Below are positions 15,415-24,008 of a stretch of 45,839 nt of DNA, piece by piece. The DNA comes from Paludibacter sp. Lineage in GTDB: Bacteria > Bacteroidota > Bacteroidia > Bacteroidales > Paludibacteraceae. The stretch spans positions 107,793 through 153,631 of the forward strand of contig JAQTUE010000015.1 in the NCBI GenBank assembly GCA_028710415.1. Direction: 5' to 3'. Position numbers and translations under genes: made by a program. The notes below the pieces were generated by a model. It made no database searches, had not been told where the DNA came from, and worked only from the letters and a program-made list of their open reading frames with translations. Position 1 is the stretch's first letter; each line of letters starts with the position of its first letter.

Positions 15415-16716
15415 TCAGTCTTTTACACAACGGACTGATAATCCGAATTGCTTTCTGCTATTGTCCCAGACTATATAGAGTGCATTATTGTCAAAATACC
15501 AGTACCATGCATTGCTGATGTTGAATTCTGTGGAAGTCCACCAGAATGCTGCTTCGCCAAGGTTAAAGAAGGTACCATTTGTTCCTCCACGATCACCCCC
15601 GGGCAGAGCCGTAAAGCCTGTATAATTGTTCGTATACAGATTGTTACCCACTGCACCTTCGACTAAGGATTTCTTCCAATCTTCATGGGCAGCCAGGGCC
15701 TTGGCCACATTCGCAAATGCCCCCCAATGTGTATCTACATGTACCTTGAGAGTCGTCCATTCATCCTGTGTTGCAACGTGCCAGCCGGCAGGAGCTAGTT
15801 TTCGACTGTCCGAAACGGCATACCAGTTATAGAGTTTGCCATATTTGAGCCCGTTGTCAGGATTGTTGTAATTATTGCACATCCCTTCGGAATAGGCATA
15901 TCTCCATTCATCGGCAGTGGTCAGGTAGGTGATATTATCCCCGTTGAAGTATTTCGTTGTATTCAGGTTTCTCGCCATCCAGAGTTGTGTACCTATCTTC
16001 ACCACCGGATAATAATTGCCTGATCCATCTTTACATTCCACAAACGAGAAATCTATTGAATTATTTCCGGTTGGCGAATCTGTCATAACCGTGGTACTGT
16101 TACCGGCTATACCGGTATACAGTAACTCATCACCCATTGAAAATAACATTGTTCCCGCAGTCTTTTTACTCTTTTGCAGTTTTGTTTTTTGTACAGGGAT
16201 ATCAATAACCCTGATTTTAGGAACGGTTAAAGTTCCCGATTGACTAATTGTTTTTGCCGTATAAGAATACCCGGTTCCTCTTGCCTGAATGATCCATATA
16301 CCATTGGGTAAAGATAACTCAAAAGAATTGTTACCCGCCTGAACAACTGTATTGGTAGCTAGAATTTCCTTTCCGTCCGTGCCAAACACACCTATGCGTG
16401 CATTACCTGCATTACCTGCATAAAACGATAACGTTGCTTTGTCTAATGCCGGACTGGAGTAAACGCTAATCCTTTCTCTCCCGATAGTTACAGGGATAAG
16501 GTCAGAGACCACATCGGATAAGATTAAAATACCTCCCCTTGGGATGGTTATTGAAATTCCTTTTGTAATGTTCTTCACCACAATGCTGTCAAAAACTGTG
16601 CTTTGGCCACTTGCCGTAAAACTAATGGTATATTCGAATGCAAATGTGCTGAATGACACGATCCCCAACATAAATATTGTCAAAAATGAACGGACAATGT
16701 GTAGTTTTGTTTTCAT
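15415..16716 (-). CDS. Secreted FISUMP-domain protein (large)
   Basis: 433 residues with a signal peptide (MKTKLHIVRSFLTIFMLGIVSFSTFAF). Residues ~120-180 form an internal sorting-domain-like beta-sandwich ('ATLSFYAGNAGNARIGVFGTDGKEIL...GIWIIQARG'). The C-terminal half is a FISUMP (Fibrobacter succinogenes major paralogous) domain, with 'VVKIGTQLWMARNLNTTKY', 'GKLYNWYAV', 'LAPAGWHVATQDEWTTL', 'FWWTSTE' and 'GLSVRCVKD'. FISUMP domains are exported or cell-surface modules of unknown function, common in Fibrobacter and Bacteroidota. The ATG chosen starts the signal peptide. The 370-bp upstream spacer (16717-17087) contains no clear TAnnTTTG box and no gene. Confidence 0.92.
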   Translation of the reverse strand: MKTKLHIVRSFLTIFMLGIVSFSTFAFEYTISFTASGQSTVFDSIVVKNITKGISITIPRGGILILSDVVSDLIPVTIGRERISVYSSPALDKATLSFYAGNAGNARIGVFGTDGKEILATNTVVQAGNNSFELSLPNGIWIIQARGTGYSYTAKTISQSGTLTVPKIRVIDIPVQKTKLQKSKKTAGTMLFSMGDELLYTGIAGNSTTVMTDSPTGNNSIDFSFVECKDGSGNYYPVVKIGTQLWMARNLNTTKYFNGDNITYLTTADEWRYAYSEGMCNNYNNPDNGLKYGKLYNWYAVSDSRKLAPAGWHVATQDEWTTLKVHVDTHWGAFANVAKALAAHEDWKKSLVEGAVGNNLYTNNYTGFTALPGGDRGGTNGTFFNLGEAAFWWTSTEFNISNAWYWYFDNNALYIVWDNSRKQFGLSVRCVKD

Positions 16717-17118
16717 ACTCAGTCATGTTTTCGGTTAATAGTTTGCAGTGATATTATGCTAAATTTTCAACTTAATTTGCAGGAATGTATGATGGGAAAG
16801 TACTCTGTTTTAAATAATTGTTATAGATTTATTTGTAAGTGAAAATAATAATAGATAAAACAAATCCTCTGAAAATAAGTTTAAGAAAATCAAATAATTA
16901 ATAATGCTAATTGTCAAACAATAAGCCGGTCGATCAGGTTATTCTGAATAGCGGGTGTGCGAATCAAAACTTTACCCGCGCTATAGAATATGTTTCAATA
17001 AATATACTTCATCTGAATGATGTACTGGAAAATATTAAACGGTAAGGTGTAAATTATTGGAATAATGGCATGAATTAAACATTAACGTTGAATACATTGT
17101 TGTATTACATAAAACCTT

Positions 17119-17126
17119 TATATTTG
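17119..17126 (+). promoter_or_regulatory. -7 box for the MqsR-like toxin operon
   Basis: TATATTTG, an exact TAnnTTTG match. It lies inside the longest possible reading frame (ATG at 17088), which argues that translation starts downstream of it. Confidence 0.6.
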
Positions 17127-17144
17127 CATGAAAATAAGAACGTA

Positions 17145-17516
17145 TTGGAAACAGGTAATACAACAAAGGAAAAAATTCAGAAGTTTTTAGATGATTTTCA
17201 TTTAAAAACCAGGGTCTTTGATATTGTGTTTCTTGATTACAGGGATAAAAATTTTCAATCATTATTAAAGCTGGAGATCAGTTCGTTCCGGCGCAAAGAA
17301 ATTATTAAAGCATTAACAGTCGAGGATTACTCGGAGGGTCCATTGCCTGATACCCTGCATCACATTTCGGAAATGTGGGTATTTGGTAAGATTGAAAAAA
17401 AGAAAAACATATATATTAAAATTTCAATGGGTGTTCCAAATTCCCAGACTATATGTATCTCTTTTCATATTGCAGAAAAAAACATGTACTTCCCTTTTAA
17501 AAAAGCAAAAAAATGA
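17145..17516 (+). CDS. MqsR-family toxin (type II TA, Panacea-linked)
   Basis: About 123 residues. The C-terminal half matches the MqsR toxin pattern: 'ALTVEDYSEGPLPDT', 'MWVFGKIEKKKNIYIKI' and 'NSQTICISFHIAE'. MqsR toxins are ribosome-independent mRNA interferases of the RelE/BECR fold. The frame is open from an ATG at 17088, but an exact TATATTTG promoter box at 17119-17126 makes that start unlikely. TTG at 17145 gives a start that fits the family N-terminus ('KEKIQKFLDDFHLKTRVFDIVFLD'). The stop overlaps the next gene's start by 4 nt (ATGA), so toxin comes first and antitoxin second. Start assignment is uncertain; family assignment is fairly secure. Confidence 0.82.
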   Translation: METGNTTKEKIQKFLDDFHLKTRVFDIVFLDYRDKNFQSLLKLEISSFRRKEIIKALTVEDYSEGPLPDTLHHISEMWVFGKIEKKKNIYIKISMGVPNSQTICISFHIAEKNMYFPFKKAKK

Positions 17517-18514
17517 TAAGTCCATTTACAGGAGGAGAAGTTGTTCTCGTCAAGGAACCCAGGGAACATGATTTCAGGGGTTCAAAATATCAGATCATCC
17601 ATCATTATTATCAATGTGTCGATACGGGTGAAACCTTTACCGATACAAGATTGGATGAGTTGAACCTAAATCAGGTATATAATCAGTATCGTGTGAAAGA
17701 GGGTATCCCTTTTCCGGATGAAATTGCTGCATACCGCAAACAATATGAGTTACCCGCAACCAAAATGTCTCAGATACTGGGTTTTGGGGTGAATATGTAT
17801 GCCCGCTACGAATCGGGGGAAATACCCAATGTGTCAAATGGAAGAATGATCACTATTTGCAAAGATCCTGATATTTTCAGGAACTATTTTTTGCAAAGCA
17901 CTTCGCTTCAATTCACGGATAAGGAAAAAGAATCTATTTTAAAAAAGATAGAAAAAGCAATAGAAAACAAGAGAATAACCTTGAATCTAGCTTTTGAAAA
18001 ATATGCAGCACTCGGAAATACGGATCGAGGAGCATTTACGGGCTATGTTGCTCCAAATTTAGATAAAGCCAGAGAAATGGTTGTTTATTTTGCCAGGGCA
18101 TGTAATCCTTTTACAACAAAGATGAATAAACTTCTATTCTATGCAGATTTTTTTAATTACGAACAGACGGGTTATTCCATAAGTGGTATGACTTATCAGG
18201 CAATACCAAGGGGACCGGTGCCACTTCGATATGACGGACTTTACGGGAATGTATCAGATATTGTAGAACGCAAAGATGTGTTTTTTCCGAATGATGTATC
18301 CGGTGAACGATTGACTACTTCACAAGAGTTTAATGCTGCATTATTCACTGATGAAGAACTTAAGACCTTAGAAGCCGTAGTCCAGCGATTTGGAAATACA
18401 CTAACCAAAGAGATTGTATCGATCAGTCATGAAGAACCTGCGTGGTTAGATAATGAAAAAAAACGCAAAGTAATATCGTATCAATATGCATTTGAATTGA
18501 AAGGAATAGATTGA
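17513..18514 (+). CDS. MqsA-HTH-Panacea (SocA/DUF4065) antitoxin
   Basis: 333 residues in three parts. (1) An N-terminal MqsA/YgiT-like segment ('SPFTGGEVVLVKE...YQCVDTGETFTD') in which the zinc-ligand cysteines are mostly gone, leaving one Cys, so it probably binds no zinc. (2) An MqsA-type helix-turn-helix ('EIAAYRKQYELPATKMSQILGFGVNMYARYESGE', about 67-100) that would bind the operon promoter. (3) A C-terminal DUF4065 Panacea/SocA domain ('MNKLLFYADFFNYEQTGYSISGMTYQAIPRGPVP'), the promiscuous toxin-neutralising domain of PanA antitoxins. Translationally coupled to the MqsR-like toxin through an ATGA overlap. Expected to neutralise the toxin and autorepress. Confidence 0.9.
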   Translation: MISPFTGGEVVLVKEPREHDFRGSKYQIIHHYYQCVDTGETFTDTRLDELNLNQVYNQYRVKEGIPFPDEIAAYRKQYELPATKMSQILGFGVNMYARYESGEIPNVSNGRMITICKDPDIFRNYFLQSTSLQFTDKEKESILKKIEKAIENKRITLNLAFEKYAALGNTDRGAFTGYVAPNLDKAREMVVYFARACNPFTTKMNKLLFYADFFNYEQTGYSISGMTYQAIPRGPVPLRYDGLYGNVSDIVERKDVFFPNDVSGERLTTSQEFNAALFTDEELKTLEAVVQRFGNTLTKEIVSISHEEPAWLDNEKKRKVISYQYAFELKGID

Positions 18515-18577
18515 TAAATAAATTGTGTTATTTAATAAAAACTCCCAAATAAATACCTAAAAATTAGCTTCATACAA

Positions 18578-21500
18578 ATGGACGAACTTCAAACATACCA
18601 AATTCAACTATTCAAATCTGTTTTTAAAGGCAGAGACGATGTGTTTGCAGTGCGTTGGGAGAATGGAAAGAAGAGTGGCTATATGCCTGCGTACACTTAC
18701 GACCCATATTTGTATCGCGCACATAAAATGCGGGGTGGAACCTTTCAAAACTATCCGGATAAAACGTACTTGCCTTTATCGGATAAAGAAATTTCAAAAC
18801 ATCTTAAAGGTGAACAATTAATTGGAATTTACCCATTGCTTATTGATAATACATCCTGGTTTATTGTGGCTGATTTTGATGATGATAATTGGTTGGAGGA
18901 ATGTAAAATCTTTTTAAATGTTTGTATCAAGATTGAAATTCCTGCTTATTTTGAGCGCTCCCGTTCAGGTCAAGGTGGACATATTTGGATTTTTTTTGAA
19001 CAACCATATCCAGCTATTCGAAGCCGAAAAATCATTCTTTCATTATTACAAAAGTCTGGCATCTTTTCAGTGTTTGATAAAAGTTCGAGCTTTGATAGAT
19101 TGTTTCCAAATCAAGACTTCCTTTCGGGAAAAGGAGTGGGAAATCTTATTGCATTGCCATTGTACAAAAAATCATTAGAAAAAGGCAATAGCTGCTTTCT
19201 TGATACAACTACTTTTCAACCAATTCAGAATCAGTATGATTATTTGGAAAAAATCCAAAGAGTAACTATTGCGAAGCTCGATGAACTTTATCAATCAATT
19301 TCAACTTCAATAAATTTAGCTTCAAGTGATCCATTTACAACCAACTCAACAAATAAGGTAACAATATCTAACAAACTTACAATCACTTTGAATAATGTGA
19401 TTAGAATCAATCGAACTGGCTTATCAACGTCATTGATCAACTTCCTAAATGATGAATTAAATTTTGCAAATTCAGAATACTTCATAAAAAAGAAAGCTGG
19501 TAAGAATACTTTTAAAACTGAACGTTATTTTAATTTTGTAGAAGAAATTGAGAACGAAGTTATAGTTCCTCGTGGTTTTATTGGTAAGTTGATACGATTT
19601 TGCAATGAGAATAATATCGACTTTAATTTTATTGATACAAGAAAAAAGTTGAAGAATATTGATTTAGAATTTAATGTACAACTTAGAGAACATCAGCAGT
19701 ATGCCATAGAGATTGCTTCAAAGAAGGATTTTGGTGTAATAGTAGCACCTCCAGGTTCAGGTAAAACGATAGTTGGACTAAAAATTATTTCGGATAGAAG
19801 TCAACCGGTATTAATTATAGTTCACCGGAAACAATTAGTAGAACAATGGATGGAACGTATCGAAACATTTCTGGGCATTCCCAAACATGAAATAGGGAAA
19901 ATTGGTCAAGGGAAAAGTAAGGTTGGTAACAAGATTACTATTGCTACAATTCAAAGCTTATCCAAAGAATTAAATAAGACTGAATCAGGAAGTTTTATGA
20001 ACTCCTTTGGTACTATTATCGTAGATGAGTGCCATCATATTCCAGCAAAAACTTATAGAGATACAATTGCCAAACTTCCAACTTATTATTTGTATGGTTT
20101 GACAGCCACACCGTTTAGAAAATATAATGATGGAAAGATTATTTTTTCTCACATCGGAGAGATTATTGTAGAAATAAAACCAACAGATATTTCATCGTAC
20201 AAACAAGCAACAATTATAATCCGGAATACAGAACTTGATATTCCATTTAATTCAAAGACAGATCAATTTGAAACACTTTCAAAAATGTTGATTCACGATT
20301 CAGCACGAAATAAATTGATTTTAGCAGATGTTTTTGTTGAGTTGAAGCTTGGCAAGAGAGTGGTCATAATTACTGAAAGGAAAGATCATATTGATACTTT
20401 AAATCAATATTTGAAACAATCGTATGAAACAGTAACTTTAACTGGAGATGATTCGGAAAATAGTAGAAGTTTGAAATGGAATACACTTAAAGATGGTAAT
20501 TATCAAGTTCTCATTACGACAGGCCAGTATTTTGGAGAAGGATATGATCTGCAAAATGCAAATAGTCTTTTTCTAGTATATCCATTTGCATTTGAAGGTA
20601 AGCTAATTCAATACATTGGCAGGGTTCAAAGGTCTGAAGTTACACCTACAATCTATGATTACAGGGATATTAAAATCGACTATCTTAACAAACTATTTCT
20701 TAAAAGAAATGCCTATTATCGAAAGATAGTAAAACAAGCTTCATTGTTTGACGAACCGATTGAAGATTTATCCATTTCAGAAAATAGTCAGAAAATAGAA
20801 TTAAAAATAAAAATTCCAATTGAAGAACTTGATTTTCGTTATGGAAGTGTTGTATTCAAATATACTATACCTGAAATAAAAGAACCGATAGAATTTGAAA
20901 TTGAGAATCTTCAAATAAGACCTGAATTTGAGGTTTTGAAACCCTATTTTGTAAAGACATTAAAAACAAAGTTTGTTTCATTTGATATTTTTGCTGAATT
21001 TGTAGATGGAGAATTAATATCCCAGTTGGCCACCTCAATTGATCTGCAAAAAATTAATCAAGAGGTAATTGAAGGAGTTAGATTCAAATTTATTACAAAT
21101 TCTTTTCTTGGCAGGAAGAACTTTGCAGATAATAGTCTTATGACGGTTGATGATTTAGTGAAAAATGAAAACGTTGTTCCAACCCTTTACAATGATGGCC
21201 TTAACTTGTTAGACGATTTGTTAAGTCGTAAGAACTATAAACATTCAATGCAGTTAAGATATTTGGCCAATCGACATGAAAGGACTATTCTTAAAATCAG
21301 GTTTGTTTTAAGTCCTTTTGCTTTTGTATTTTTGCTTGCAGGTGAAAATCAATTCCATTTTGTTTTGGAAACTCTCGACAGTGAAGAAGCAACTTATTTA
21401 TGGCATTTTGAAAAGGATAGGACACAACTAAAACAACAGTTAAAAGCAATAGACGAACAACTCTCAATTATTCGAAATAAAGGAAGACAAACGTTTCTTG

Positions 21501-21601
21501 ATGGAAAGACAGATAATTTCAGTAAAATTCTTCACGATTACACAGAAGTACAAAAAGGATTTGTAATTTGGAAAGATATATTGGAAGAAAGGATTAATTA
21601 G
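18578..21601 (+). CDS. Primase-like (TOTE-type AEP) + SF2 helicase protein
   Basis: 1007 residues. Residues ~1-240 resemble the archaeo-eukaryotic primase domain of TOTE-type conflict systems: ADFDDDNW (98-105, metal-binding aspartates), SGQGGHIWIFF (130-140) and KGVGNLIALPL (185-195). Residues ~365-690 are a superfamily 2 helicase: Walker A APPGSGKT (390-397), DECHH (483-487), LTATP (508-512) and motif VI QYIGRVQR (678-685). The ~300-residue C-terminus has no motif I recognise. The combination suggests a defence or conflict ATPase that primes and unwinds nucleic acid. It lies 63 bp after a Panacea antitoxin gene and is AT-richer than its neighbours, consistent with horizontal transfer. Function is inferred from domains only. 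Confidence 0.88.
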   Translation: MDELQTYQIQLFKSVFKGRDDVFAVRWENGKKSGYMPAYTYDPYLYRAHKMRGGTFQNYPDKTYLPLSDKEISKHLKGEQLIGIYPLLIDNTSWFIVADFDDDNWLEECKIFLNVCIKIEIPAYFERSRSGQGGHIWIFFEQPYPAIRSRKIILSLLQKSGIFSVFDKSSSFDRLFPNQDFLSGKGVGNLIALPLYKKSLEKGNSCFLDTTTFQPIQNQYDYLEKIQRVTIAKLDELYQSISTSINLASSDPFTTNSTNKVTISNKLTITLNNVIRINRTGLSTSLINFLNDELNFANSEYFIKKKAGKNTFKTERYFNFVEEIENEVIVPRGFIGKLIRFCNENNIDFNFIDTRKKLKNIDLEFNVQLREHQQYAIEIASKKDFGVIVAPPGSGKTIVGLKIISDRSQPVLIIVHRKQLVEQWMERIETFLGIPKHEIGKIGQGKSKVGNKITIATIQSLSKELNKTESGSFMNSFGTIIVDECHHIPAKTYRDTIAKLPTYYLYGLTATPFRKYNDGKIIFSHIGEIIVEIKPTDISSYKQATIIIRNTELDIPFNSKTDQFETLSKMLIHDSARNKLILADVFVELKLGKRVVIITERKDHIDTLNQYLKQSYETVTLTGDDSENSRSLKWNTLKDGNYQVLITTGQYFGEGYDLQNANSLFLVYPFAFEGKLIQYIGRVQRSEVTPTIYDYRDIKIDYLNKLFLKRNAYYRKIVKQASLFDEPIEDLSISENSQKIELKIKIPIEELDFRYGSVVFKYTIPEIKEPIEFEIENLQIRPEFEVLKPYFVKTLKTKFVSFDIFAEFVDGELISQLATSIDLQKINQEVIEGVRFKFITNSFLGRKNFADNSLMTVDDLVKNENVVPTLYNDGLNLLDDLLSRKNYKHSMQLRYLANRHERTILKIRFVLSPFAFVFLLAGENQFHFVLETLDSEEATYLWHFEKDRTQLKQQLKAIDEQLSIIRNKGRQTFLDGKTDNFSKILHDYTEVQKGFVIWKDILEERIN

Positions 21602-21826
21602 TTTACTCATAAAAGTCAATGTGCTCTGTCTAAAAAAGTATTTTATTCGTTTATTTGCTAATCTTATGTATGCAGATCATATTACTACAAAACAAAGAAT
21701 TGGAAGTTAATCATATACGTTGATTGAAGTTTTCGTAACAAGTAAAGGTAAGTCAGTTGAAGGTTCTGGTTGGTTTTATTTTACTAGAAAGAGTTAACGA
21801 ACTACATTTAATTTTCTACAATATAA

Positions 21827-21860
21827 AAACTCCCCGGTACAAAGTTGTATCGGGGAGTTT
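21827..21860. terminator. Intrinsic terminator, AAACTCCCCG family, copy 1
   Basis: Stem AAACTCCCCGGTAC/GTATCGGGGAGTTT (one G-T pair) with a 6-nt loop and flanking A/T runs. It lies between the convergent helicase and toxin genes. The rest of 21602-21875 contains no gene. Confidence 0.88.
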
Positions 21861-21875
21861 CTTTTTAGACCTATT

Positions 21876-22340
21876 TTATTCAATTGAATGCAAATCCTCT
21901 AGAATTTTACTGAAATATACTTTATATTGCAAGCTGGTTTTTCTTGATTTATAGAGTACATAAACTAGCTCTATATATTCAGTTGGATGAAGTTGACATA
22001 CTTTTTCCAGATGTTCAACTTTCGCATTAAACTCATCTATGGATTTTAATGACAGACCATAATCCGGTACTATGGTTGTATCTTTATTAAACCAGAAAGG
22101 TTTACCATCAGGTTTGAGTCCAATCTCTACTTTTGCCTTAAATACGTAACTTTTGGGATCGGCTTTTGACGGATTAGCACCATGTAGAGGATTTTCTGTT
22201 CCTGAACGGGCTTGAGAGGTAGTGAAAGTAGTCAGTATAAAATCGTTCTTATCTTTGTACAGGATAATTGCATATTTTGTTTTCTTACCCTGGGAGTAAA
22301 AATCAAACAGGCCATGCAGTATGGCTCCTATCTGATACAT
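21876..22340 (-). CDS. Probable toxin partner of the second Panacea antitoxin
   Basis: 154 residues; the family is not firmly recognised. The N-terminal part ('IGAILHGLFDFYSQGKKTKYAIILYKDKNDFILTTFTTSQAR') reads like a small SH3-barrel of the PemK/MazF/CcdB kind. It is followed by 'YVFKAKVEIGLKPDGKPFWFNKDTTIVPDYG' and a helical C-terminus. The start overlaps the end of the Panacea gene by 13 bp, so the two are translationally coupled with the antitoxin first. By guilt of association with the Panacea domain it is most likely a toxin (PanT). The catalytic mode is not visible. Confidence 0.7.
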   Translation of the reverse strand: MYQIGAILHGLFDFYSQGKKTKYAIILYKDKNDFILTTFTTSQARSGTENPLHGANPSKADPKSYVFKAKVEIGLKPDGKPFWFNKDTTIVPDYGLSLKSIDEFNAKVEHLEKVCQLHPTEYIELVYVLYKSRKTSLQYKVYFSKILEDLHSIE

Positions 22341-22927
22341 TCTTCGAGCACATTGATATTCGAAGGCAGGTTAAAACACATCATTTCATAGGCACCCTCA
22401 TAATTAGAGAGTTTCTGTTTGTCATTGGCAATCAATCGTTTCAGATCAATAGAAACATTTGAAATATTAGCAGGTGAATTTACGAAGTCAATATTGTTTT
22501 CTTTTTTAGTAATGCTCCAAAGTGAGTTTTGTTCGTGGGTAAGCATTACCAATTCTTCTGAAGATAGTTTCCCATAGTCTGAAATAACGATGTCAATAAT
22601 TTCCAATTCGTATTCGCTAAAGAGGTTCTTGTTATAATGTCCGATAGGAACGATAATAGTATTCTTATCAGATTTCTTAGTGGAAATATAATTTGTAAAT
22701 AAATGATCACTGTCCTTCATGAAAAATGTTTCAGGAGCAACAGGTCCGAATTGCCAAACTTTATAATCAAGCCAGGTAACCGGTATGCCGTCATCTTTTA
22801 CAGCTGTTTCATCAATCAGATAAAGTAATTTGATGAGTTTTGTGTGGTATAGCGGATTTAATCTTTCTGCCAACAAAAGCATCAAATTGCCTATTTTGTC
22901 TTTATTTGCAAGAATTCCTATACTCAT
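22328..22927 (-). CDS. Panacea (DUF4065/SocA) antitoxin, second copy
   Basis: 199 residues made of a bare Panacea domain without DNA-binding extension. The conserved core is 'YHTKLIKLLYLIDETAVKDDGIPVTWLDYKVWQFGPVAPETFF' (residues ~27-69), followed by the helical half. Panacea proteins neutralise very different toxins and are swapped between them. The partner here is the overlapping 154-residue gene. It has an exact TACCTTTG promoter box 51 bp upstream. With no HTH, autoregulation would need another factor. It faces the first Panacea module across the helicase gene. Confidence 0.88.
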   Translation of the reverse strand: MSIGILANKDKIGNLMLLLAERLNPLYHTKLIKLLYLIDETAVKDDGIPVTWLDYKVWQFGPVAPETFFMKDSDHLFTNYISTKKSDKNTIIVPIGHYNKNLFSEYELEIIDIVISDYGKLSSEELVMLTHEQNSLWSITKKENNIDFVNSPANISNVSIDLKRLIANDKQKLSNYEGAYEMMCFNLPSNINVLEECIR

Positions 22928-22977
22928 ATTAAAGGTTTTTTAAAAGATAGCTGTTTGTAAAACAGTAAATTGTATTG

Positions 22978-22985
22978 CAAAGGTA
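22978..22985 (-). promoter_or_regulatory. -7 box of the second Panacea operon
   Basis: Minus-strand TACCTTTG, an exact TAnnTTTG match, 51 bp upstream of the ATG at 22927. Confidence 0.65.
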
Positions 22986-23084
22986 AGAAATAATCTATTG
23001 ATATGAATAATAGATAAACAATAATTGAAGAAATAAAGTTCGCTATTTGCACTATAGAAAACATTGTAAGGATTAGTTTTAAAA

Positions 23085-23119
23085 AAACTCCCCGATACGA
23101 ATACGTACCGGGGAGTTTC
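23085..23119. terminator. Hairpin, AAACTCCCCG family, copy 2 (next to pseudogene)
   Basis: AAACTCCCCGATACG pairs with CGTACCGGGGAGTTT, with one mismatch and a short AT loop. It is the counterpart of the terminator at 24797. Together with the heptads at 23126-23153 (TTTAATC, TTTGTTC, TTGGCTC, TTGATTC) it was duplicated along with the 3' end of the GGGtGRT gene. Confidence 0.8.
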
Positions 23120-23152
23120 TAATCTTTAATCTTTGTTCTTGGCTCTTGATTC

Positions 23153-23275
23153 TATTTCCCCATTTCAATAGCTACAGCCACTTGAGCAGTTTCACCCACC
23201 ATAGGATTGTTACCCATTCCAATGATTCCCATAATTTAGAGCTGAACAGGAAAAGAAGAAGTTCCTGTAAATTGA
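23153..23275 (-). pseudogene. Remnant of the 3' end of the GGGtGRT gene
   Basis: Read on the minus strand, this stretch encodes 'GMGNNPMVGETAQVAVAIEMGK' and a TAG stop at 23153-23155. That is nearly the same as the C-terminus of the intact GGGtGRT protein ('GMGNNPMVGATVQVAVAIEMAK'). Further upstream 'QFTGTSSFPVQL' corresponds to 'QFAGSSSVPAHV' and is then broken by an in-frame TAA. No more of the gene is visible beyond about 23275. The stop codon, heptad spacer and terminator are in the same order as at 24797-24868, so a whole 3' end was duplicated and has since decayed. Confidence 0.85.
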
Positions 23276-23404
23276 ACATTAGATTGGATATACCATGCAA
23301 ACTTTAATATTACTATACTGTCAATTAATTGCATTAAGTGGTGTATTTTACAAAGTTGGCGGTATAATAAGTGTGTTTTGTTAAATTATATTTATACATA
23401 TTAT

Positions 23405-23436
23405 TTTGCTATTTTTAAAATAATTTATTATGTTTG
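23405..23436 (+). promoter_or_regulatory. Promoter of the two-gene secreted-protein operon
   Basis: TTTG (23405-23408), 20-bp spacer, TATGTTTG (23429-23436): a textbook Bacteroidota housekeeping promoter, 50 bp before the ATG at 23487. Confidence 0.75.
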
Positions 23437-23486
23437 CATTTTTAAATTCTATTATTCATAAATAACCAATTTAAAAGGAAGCAAAA

Positions 23487-23996
23487 ATGAAACAAAAATT
23501 ACCTTTTGCAGGTGCAGTTATTGTTTTGTTGGCACTTGGACTTACAACATTGCAGTCTCAATCATTGTATGTAAAGCCACTGAGCGGAACACAAACTGCG
23601 TACACCCTAACTAATCTCAAAAAGCTCACGTTCACATCGGGCAATCTGGTTGTAACCAAAATGTCGGGCAATCCTGATTCTTATGTATTATCGGCACTTC
23701 GTTATGTTAATTTCAAAGATTATTCTGTGGGATTAAATAATGTAACGAATATGCCATTGTCGATTTTATATCCAAATCCTGTTGCAAATGAACTGAATAT
23801 CAAGATCGCATCGGACAGACATTCAAGAATCAGTATTGAGATTCTATCCCTGGAAGGAAAAATCCTTTTCAGCAAAGTGCCTGATGAAAATTCTACTGTT
23901 TATCAAGTTAACGTGTCAGGTATTAACAAAGGATTATACTTGTGTCGTATAAATGATGGATCGACTATTGAAACAATCAAATTCATTAAACAATAA
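23487..23996 (+). CDS. Small secreted protein with T9SS type A sorting signal
   Basis: 169 residues. After a signal peptide (MKQKLPFAGAVIVLLALGLTTLQS) comes a short beta-rich stretch ('YTLTNLKKLTFTSGNLVVTK...LRYVNFKDYS'). The classical C-terminal sorting domain then starts at 'LYPNPVANELNIKI' (about 92) and ends '..GLYLCRINDGSTIETIKFIKQ'. Such proteins cross the outer membrane by the type IX secretion system. Only ~70 residues remain as cargo, so function is unknown. First gene of an operon with the FISUMP gene 12 bp downstream. Confidence 0.9.
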   Translation: MKQKLPFAGAVIVLLALGLTTLQSQSLYVKPLSGTQTAYTLTNLKKLTFTSGNLVVTKMSGNPDSYVLSALRYVNFKDYSVGLNNVTNMPLSILYPNPVANELNIKIASDRHSRISIEILSLEGKILFSKVPDENSTVYQVNVSGINKGLYLCRINDGSTIETIKFIKQ

Positions 23997-24008
23997 ATTA
24001 AGAAAATT

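Noticed and set aside
17088..17144. Upstream ATG as start of the MqsR-like toxin
   Set aside because: An exact TATATTTG promoter box lies between it and the family N-terminus, so this segment is probably not transcribed as mRNA. The choice is not certain.
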